In this document: positions 57,339 to 64,000 of the stretch, one piece after another | Layout of the letters: each line of letters starts with the position of its first letter | Numbering within the stretch: position 1 is the first letter of the stretch | NCBI GenBank assembly: GCA_033557835.1 | Contig: JAWQRO010000061.1 | Span: forward strand, 1 to 64,000 | Direction: 5' to 3' | From: Helochares maculicollis | Taxonomy: Eukaryota > Arthropoda > Insecta > Coleoptera > Hydrophilidae | DNA: 64,000 nucleotides | Notes under the pieces: generated by a model | Told to the model about the DNA's origin: nothing | The model's input: the letters and a program-made list of their open reading frames with translations, nothing else | The model's database searches: none | Made by a program: the position numbers and the translations under genes

Positions 57339-58769
57339 AATATATTTTTATCAGTGTTTTTATTTATTAAGTGGGTCAGCGACAGTTCTTTTATCTTATG
57401 AATTAAAAATTATTATCTTCTTTGATTATTTATTTCTTTTCACTTTTCGCCTTAGCGAACATCTACAGATAAATTATTGTTGAGTGATTCGTCAATGACG
57501 TATATTATTTACAAAATTAAAGAATTAGTTGAATGAGAGGTGGTATCACGATATTTATTAAATGAGTAAAGGTTTCTTATTGTTCGTTCTTATTTTTGAT
57601 ATTTAGCGGTCCTCATCTGAAAATTTACAATTTGGAGTTTTTGTTATTGATTGGAAACTTTCCAATTTTTATCGCCATGTTTTTATATTCTTACATATAA
57701 TTATAAACACATATATAACATAAAGACGTTCATTACCTAAATACTTTTACATGCAATTTTCTATTTCATTGCTTATGTTTATTCAAAGATATGCCATTCC
57801 AATGAAATAGAGAAAACGATGGAAAAGCCGATAATATATTTTCGTTATTCTTGAAGGCATTTTCTTTCAATAAATTATCTTTCGATGGTCTTAAAATATG
57901 AAGCAAATAAAAAACTAGTTGTAAGATGAGTCACTGAACTTTATATTAAAGGCACCAGTTGATATAACATAAATATGCGAAAGCTTTAATAAAACTTAAT
58001 TATAATTATCCAAAAAGCAAAGTTGTTGCCATTACATTGTTTTGGAATAATTAAATTAAAATAAAATTTTTGTGCTAACTCCTTAGTTACTAATTAATTC
58101 AAACTTTAAAATCCTTTCTTTGATATTATAATGATTTTGTTTTGCTTTAGAGCTACTATAGACTGCAAGAGATTTGACATCCCCCCCATTTTCAAAATAA
58201 TTAAAATTTAACATTTTTGTACATCATTTTTACTTTTGTTGTTTAACAACTCTACCAAAATAGTTTCAATAGCTCGAGATTTGACAAAGTTAATACAGTG
58301 TATATGTGTCATTATTTGTGAAAGAAATAACCTGATTTTTATACCTAGTTTTGTTATGTTTCTAAGATTAGTAAACATTCCGAGAAAAGAAAGCAGGGAA
58401 TCAATTTAAATATTTCCGTAAATGAGAATAAGTAGAGCTAATGATATATAAGTGCTTATTAAACAACATTTTGCTCAAATTAAAACCGAAACCTATACAA
58501 AAAACTTAAAATTAAATAAAATTACTGTCACACGGATAAAAAGGGTTCAAATTTAATGTAGTACTTAATTTCATCGCAGACAGAGATTAAACACTTTTTG
58601 CCAGCTAAAGTAAATAATCTTAACTTTCCAGGAATTAAAATTATGTACATTGTAAATTTTAACTCGGTTAATGAAAATGTCTCCAAACTTTTAAGCTGAT
58701 AAAATGAATATGTACTTGTAAAAACTTGCACCGTATACTTCAAAAGAAGATGCAAAAATGTGTCAGAGT

Positions 58770-59560
58770 TATGCAAATATTTGAATTGGATGCACTACAA
58801 ATGGTGTGCTGTAGACGTGACTTATGAGAGAATATTCTTTAAAGTAAAATGAGAAACGGACGTCTTGCTCCTGCAACCTGTGCTTATAAAAGTTGATAAA
58901 TTTACCCTGTAGCCTTAGCAAATACTGTTTGATGTTTCAAAACGAATATAGATGTGCAGTTTTTCATTAGTGCTTTAGCTGGAGGAATGGACAAAATACA
59001 ATATGTTTTCAAACATTCTTTTAAGACGATTTAAGAGTTATGTCAAAGAGAGTTATTATTATTAATTACATGCAATAAATGGAATGCACAAAGCAAATAT
59101 TACGTTTCCTTGCAGGATTGAAACGAAAACATCCTAGAATTGAATATGATGTTGTTTAATTGTTACAATGTAGTAACAGTTTTGCAAAGTGCTATTTGTA
59201 TGAAATATTACAACATCATTAAGTGTATTCTCCACACCGGCAATTAAAGTAAAGCGAAACTCCTCTCATTACAACGAAAATTACTAGAGAGAGGAAGTAA
59301 GCAATGCAAAAGCGTCTTACTTTTGCATACCTGCAAATTTCATTATCTAGCAAGAGTGTAGTATTTGCATAAATTAATTTATAGTTGTGAACGAACTTTG
59401 AAGGTGCTCTGAAAATTTATCAACTTTTATAAATTTGATTCCAGCAAAAGATGATCGTTTCTCATTTTACTTTAAGAACATTTCTCACCTATCATAAGTC
59501 ACGTCTTGAACATCCCAGCCGCAGGTTGGTAGTTTGCACATCAATTTGAAAACTTGCATA
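58770..59560. repeat. Long imperfect palindrome (foldback-type element)
   Basis: The left arm (58770-58902) and right arm (59413-59560) are inverted copies of each other. Matching segments include GACGTGACTTATGA, TTAAAGTAAAATGAGAAACG, TATAAAAGTTGATAAATTT, and, further out, ATGCAAATATTTGAATTGGATGC against ATGCAAGTTTTCAAATTGATGTGC. A nested inverted pair (TGATGTTGT near 59150, ACAACATCA near 59211) has nearly the same centre. A third hairpin (ATGCAAAAG / CTTTTGCAT, 59304-59328) lies to one side. There is no open frame. The form fits a non-autonomous foldback or MITE-type transposon. Confidence 0.65.
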
Positions 59561-62500
59561 CATCTTGAATAAATGAATTTGCGCATGGGTTATAAGAATC
59601 CAATTTATTTGCATGCATGTATTATATACATACGTAGAGCAAAATACTTACTTAGTTTGCTTGAAATAGGTCTTGGATTCAAATAAGATACAAATTCTAT
59701 TTGTGTTTAAAAATTAGAGAATAACAAGTTTCTCATTCCAATTCTATTCTTTCATTCATAAACTTTATGCAAGCTCTTGAAATTAAGCATGACTTGAAGC
59801 GGAAATACATTAAACAGTTTCGCAATGATGAACAAATAAATTTCCTCTTAAAATGCCCACCTCTAATAAGTCCTCTTTGTGAGCGACTTCGTTGCAGTTT
59901 AAACATTGAAATCAGTGTTCAAGAATGATTAATAACTTTTATTGTGATGAATTTTATATTGTGTAATTAAATATATTTTCATATCATTTTTGAGTCCAGG
60001 ATTTTTTGTAATGAAATTTTTAATAACTTTGAAGATATAATTATTATAATACACTCTTAACTTTTTTATGATATTGTTTCTGTAGTTCCGATAATTTTAA
60101 AGTAGTAACATAATCACTAGATAAGATTGTATAGAGTACCAGCAGCATAAAATAACCATCAAAGAACATCATATGATAATTCATTCAATAAATAAGCTAC
60201 CAATTTAAATTAAGACATGCTTGTTTACAACATGGAATATGTTATATATAACTACTATTTTATATAAGACTGTATATTTATGCACAGATAAACTCTATAT
60301 GTATTGAATTTATTTGATTTGATTTTGTTTTCCATCTTGGGCAAGAAGAAAACTCGTAATAACGTAATATCTGATATAGGTTTACATTTCTTGAATTTTT
60401 TATCAGCATCGTTTTATGGCGTGCAATTACTAAATTTAGTGTAGTTTTATGGCTGAAATGTTCCGTTAATAAATTATACATAACGATTTTCCATCGGGCT
60501 TATCTAATCTAATTTTGATATGAAATACTACCCGGTCAACGTACCGACAGCAGTAAAAAATAAATTGACTTTATGACAACTCGTTGCACTTATCGATCAC
60601 CATCTCTATGAATTTTCGTTTATCTCATGAACAGTCAATCATTTTCAAGTTAACGTTATCAGGAAAGTTCACTTAGCTGTATAATTACATTAAAGTGTGT
60701 ATAAAAACTGCAAAATATTTTTTGATAGATGCAAATAGGTATCTACAATTAATGTTGTAAAGTGTTAACTTTACTATTGGTCAATGCTAAAATTGGAAGA
60801 TATTTAGGTATCATGTAATTCAAAAAAGCCTAATTATTATACAAATTTCAATTACTGCACCGCACGTTAATGTTTTAAAAATGCAAGTAGTAAAATCTGA
60901 GTCCATGTCTGATAATGTTAAACTAACACAATCGCAGGTATTATGTGTCTTAAATGACAATTTTATAATTAGATTTATTGCCAGATTTGTAGAAACAGGA
61001 CATAAATCAGTGGTACAAATGCACCATTATAAGCGAACCACTTCAGTAACAAGTAGACAATTTGCAATAAATCCTTGAAAGCTGCAATAAATCCATTACT
61101 TAAGAAACTTTGATACCGTATATATGAAATCAGAATTGACCAAATTTTTCATGATCGTACATTTACGATTTAACTGTCAATCAACAAACTATAATTAATT
61201 AAAGAAGGATTTGCAAATGTTTCAAGAAAATGTGTTTATTGATAAAACTTTAAGAATTTGTTTAAAGAAACAACTATGAATGCATTTATTTATTTATGAA
61301 AGGAACGATCAAGTTTCTGACAAGCAAATGGAACTTCAAAACCTAAGAACCGTTTTTTTCAAATTTGTATTGCTATTTTTGTCATTATGGATAAGTAACT
61401 CACCAATAGTTCCAATATGGTACCGTCATAAGTAAAACAGCAATATTATTAAAGATATGCGAAAGGGTAAAGAAAGTGACATGTGGGTATTACGTTTAAA
61501 TTTAAAAACAAGCAAAGTTTACTTAACAAACGTATATCAATTTTTCGAAGCAGATGGAATTTAAAATAATACTTAGAAATATTTCATTCTGTCACGTACA
61601 TAGGGATACTCGTTCGATTTCCCTCGAGACACATGCGTTTACATTCTAAATTTATTGTATTTTGAAGATATCTCCTCAGATTTACATGCAGAGGTGCATC
61701 CATGAAAAATTCAATTTTAAAAATCAAATTAAAAATTATATGTAAGTTTCCTAAAGACAGCCGGCCTTACCGCTTTTGAAAAATTGTTTTAATTGATTTG
61801 TTTGAAAAAGTATCCGTCGTGACACAATTGCAAAGGAGATCAAATTGACTGAAAATCGGAAAAGTTTTACGGCCTCTTTCTATAGACTGATTATCAGGAG
61901 ACCTCTTGGAAAACGGCGTGCCTGCGTTAGTTGGAGAATTTTTCTACTGATATCGTCAGTTTTCCAATAATGCGGTTGAACGGTTAATTTAAATGCACTT
62001 AAAATGCATTTGAAATGAAACTATGAATATTTTATTGGAGAATTTTAAATAGCAGTCAGTTTTTCCATGACATGGACTCTATTGTTTTAAAACACGAATT
62101 TCAATGTTGGTTTTAAACCGAGAGCAATAATAATTTATTCTATTCTAACCTTCCAAACATCAGTTTACCACAAAATACTTTCCTATGAAAATATGTTTGT
62201 ACCGCTAATTATTAATTTATTCAATTGGATTGTTGGCTCACTACTGTTACTAAAGCTTAACTAAATAATATGTGTTATAGTAGTAAATAGCATTTAAATC
62301 AGAGAATTTATGGGAAAAGGTTTCTCAAATTTGGGGTGGAAGTCGTTAATTGAGATGATTGATGATATGTATGTTACTATCATGATGTAGAAAATGGAAT
62401 CCTCATTTGTCATGTCGTTGTAATATGTTTTATGTTAATTGTTCACGCACTAAAATAATGATAGGTTTACTATTTTATTGCATGCGGAACCATTTAACAT

Positions 62501-64000
62501 TATTAATCTTGACCTGCATTTGCCACTTTAGAATTAATATTTACAGGACAATCAATACCGGTCACGCTGGTCATAAATGAGTGAGCGTTTAAAATAGTTT
62601 TCTGCTACAATTAAGACGCAATTTTTTTTAATAGCCAGACGATTAAAAGTAAACGATACAGTTAAACGCTGAGAAATCAGATTTATTCATAAACAAAAAA
62701 GCTTTCAGTCAAGGCTTCTGAAAATAGAAGCCTTATTAGTAATTGAATGTCGATTTATATTTTGCGCATGCTATAAAATAATTATCTAAAAGAAAGTTTT
62801 GCTGCTGCGCGTAAAAAGCGGCATTCATTCCATTTACTTTAATAAATGAATACTAAACAGACAATGTGGATTATGCCTAAATGAGAATAAAGGTATTAAA
62901 TAAAGTGTCGTTCTTATAAGATCTTTCAGTGGCGAAGTTTTAAATATTAATCTTAGGTTAACCATACCTCTGAGCCTTAACTAAACCCAATGTCCTTCAA
63001 TACGAGAGTACTTTGAACTTTCTTGTTGGAAAGTATAATGTGCTTATCAAGCTTAACTTGCCAATACCTTGAGTTCCGTTACCAAAGGACTTGGCATATA
63101 TGTTAATCAATCATGTCTATCAGCTTCTAGATTGGTTATAAGCTTATTAATTGCGATTATTGTTCGTTAACTAATTATGCTAGAAAGCTCAGATGCGATT
63201 ATAACATCCTGAAAGATTTATTGCGTTCGTGCAAGGTAAATTCTAATAAGCATTAAGCACTCTGAGCCAACATTTAATTTGCTAAAATTTATTTTTAATT
63301 AAATTGTTTTCTGCTATGCAAGAATAATATTTCATACGAAACATTGTTTTGATAAAGAAATGTGATATTGCTATAAATTTAGAAGATGCTGATCATTTCA
63401 TATCATTTGTGCTACATTGTTCCTAACTTAAAATGTGTTAAAGTAGAAATTTAATTAGATATCCAAACACTATGATTGAATCTACATACAGTGGCCTCTG
63501 CTAAACTTCAATAAAAGTAAGTAGAGCATTTTAATTTAAAAGGTTATGGCTTTAGGTTTAGGTTAAGTTTAGGGCCCAATTTTACTATTTCAATTAAACT
63601 GCAAAACATCATCAACATGCTAAGCACTCATCAAACAACAATTATCAAACCATGCTTAACTCAATTGTTAGGTGAATTATTATAACAAAAACATGAAAAT
63701 TTACATTTTCTGTAGACCCTGTTGTCTGGATCTTTTAGCCTCGTTACTGTCCCATTTTAAAAATATCCAGTATTTAGTAAAAATATTTAAAGATTTTCAA
63801 GAATTAGTATTAATAGTATTGATGCGTTAGATGCACTTGAAATTAAGAAGATGCAACCTCTGCTAAAAATACATTTATCAGCAAATAAAATTTTGAATCC
63901 AACCTTCACCTGGAATATTACCATTATACGTTTTATAGCAAGTCAAATAGAAATATTCATTATTCGAACTTAAATCACTGTTCACACCATGCTTGCTTTT
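59561..64000. other. No gene seen
   Basis: AT-rich with short frames only (for example 60278-60481 minus and 60881-61078 plus), none with a recognisable domain. A Tc1-like end motif (TACAGTGGCCTCTGC) occurs at 63487-63501, without a partner I could find. Confidence 0.45.

Larger units (their letters stand above)
55346..58760. other. No gene seen
   Basis: AT-rich. It contains a small perfect-stem hairpin at 55911-55941 and the (TA)n tract at 57289-57330. Overlapping short frames at 56518-56785 have no recognisable content. Confidence 0.45.

Noticed and set aside
63548..63575. TTTAGG-like short repeats resembling insect telomere repeats
   Set aside because: Only three or four imperfect units; common by chance in AT-rich sequence.
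1..64000. CRISPR arrays, rRNA, operons, origins
   Set aside because: None seen. The sequence has the form of insect nuclear DNA, where these would not be expected.

Overview
The window looks like nuclear DNA of an insect. It is very AT-rich, has no operons, and is mostly non-coding with decayed mobile elements scattered through it. The element types are ones common in insects: several mariner lineages, a Tc1-like fragment, piggyBac, RTE-type LINEs, a Penelope-like element and a Ty3/gypsy scrap. The only well-supported host protein resembles the insect myosuppressin receptor family. I cannot fix the order of insect from the sequence.

Layout. Positions 1-2012 hold a Penelope-like endonuclease tail (minus) next to a 5'-truncated, catalytically dead RTE retrotransposon (minus). 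At 6.15-6.47 kb there is an open, possibly exonic stretch of unknown identity. At 8.3-9.2 kb lie LINE remnants (plus). At 9351-9794 two exons of an unrecognised minus-strand gene are joined by a 151-base intron with strong splice sites. A decayed piggyBac transposase (minus) occupies 12.7-14.2 kb. A complete but frameshifted mariner with terminal inverted repeats and TA target duplication sits at 15004-16230. From 16.2 to 26.1 kb nothing firm is seen. Mariner, Tc1, mariner and RTE relics follow at 26.2-31.4 kb, with a diverged 240-base direct repeat at 29.35-29.84 kb and strong small palindromes near 27.7-27.8 kb. A mariner relic lies at 34.8-35.4 kb, a mariner with internal deletion at 38.9-39.9 kb, a gypsy RT scrap at 41.2 kb and a mariner tail at 45.5 kb.

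The main host gene is at 48861-49554 (plus): the last coding exon of a class A GPCR covering TM4 to TM7 and the C-terminus, followed by a polyadenylation signal. Its upstream exons (TM1-TM3) were not found. Beyond it lie a diverged tandem repeat block (50.7-51.9 kb), another mariner pseudogene (54.4-55.35 kb, minus), a (TA)21 microsatellite and a roughly 790-base imperfect palindrome (58.77-59.56 kb).

No coordinated gene system is visible. The host genes here are pieces of larger intron-rich loci, and most coding-looking sequence is transposon fossil. I found no CRISPR array, rRNA or convincing tRNA, and nothing I would call a new biological system. The best leads are the unidentified two-exon gene, the foldback element, the 50.7-51.9 kb repeat block and a cluster of TTTATG-type homeodomain-like motifs near 46.4-46.7 kb.
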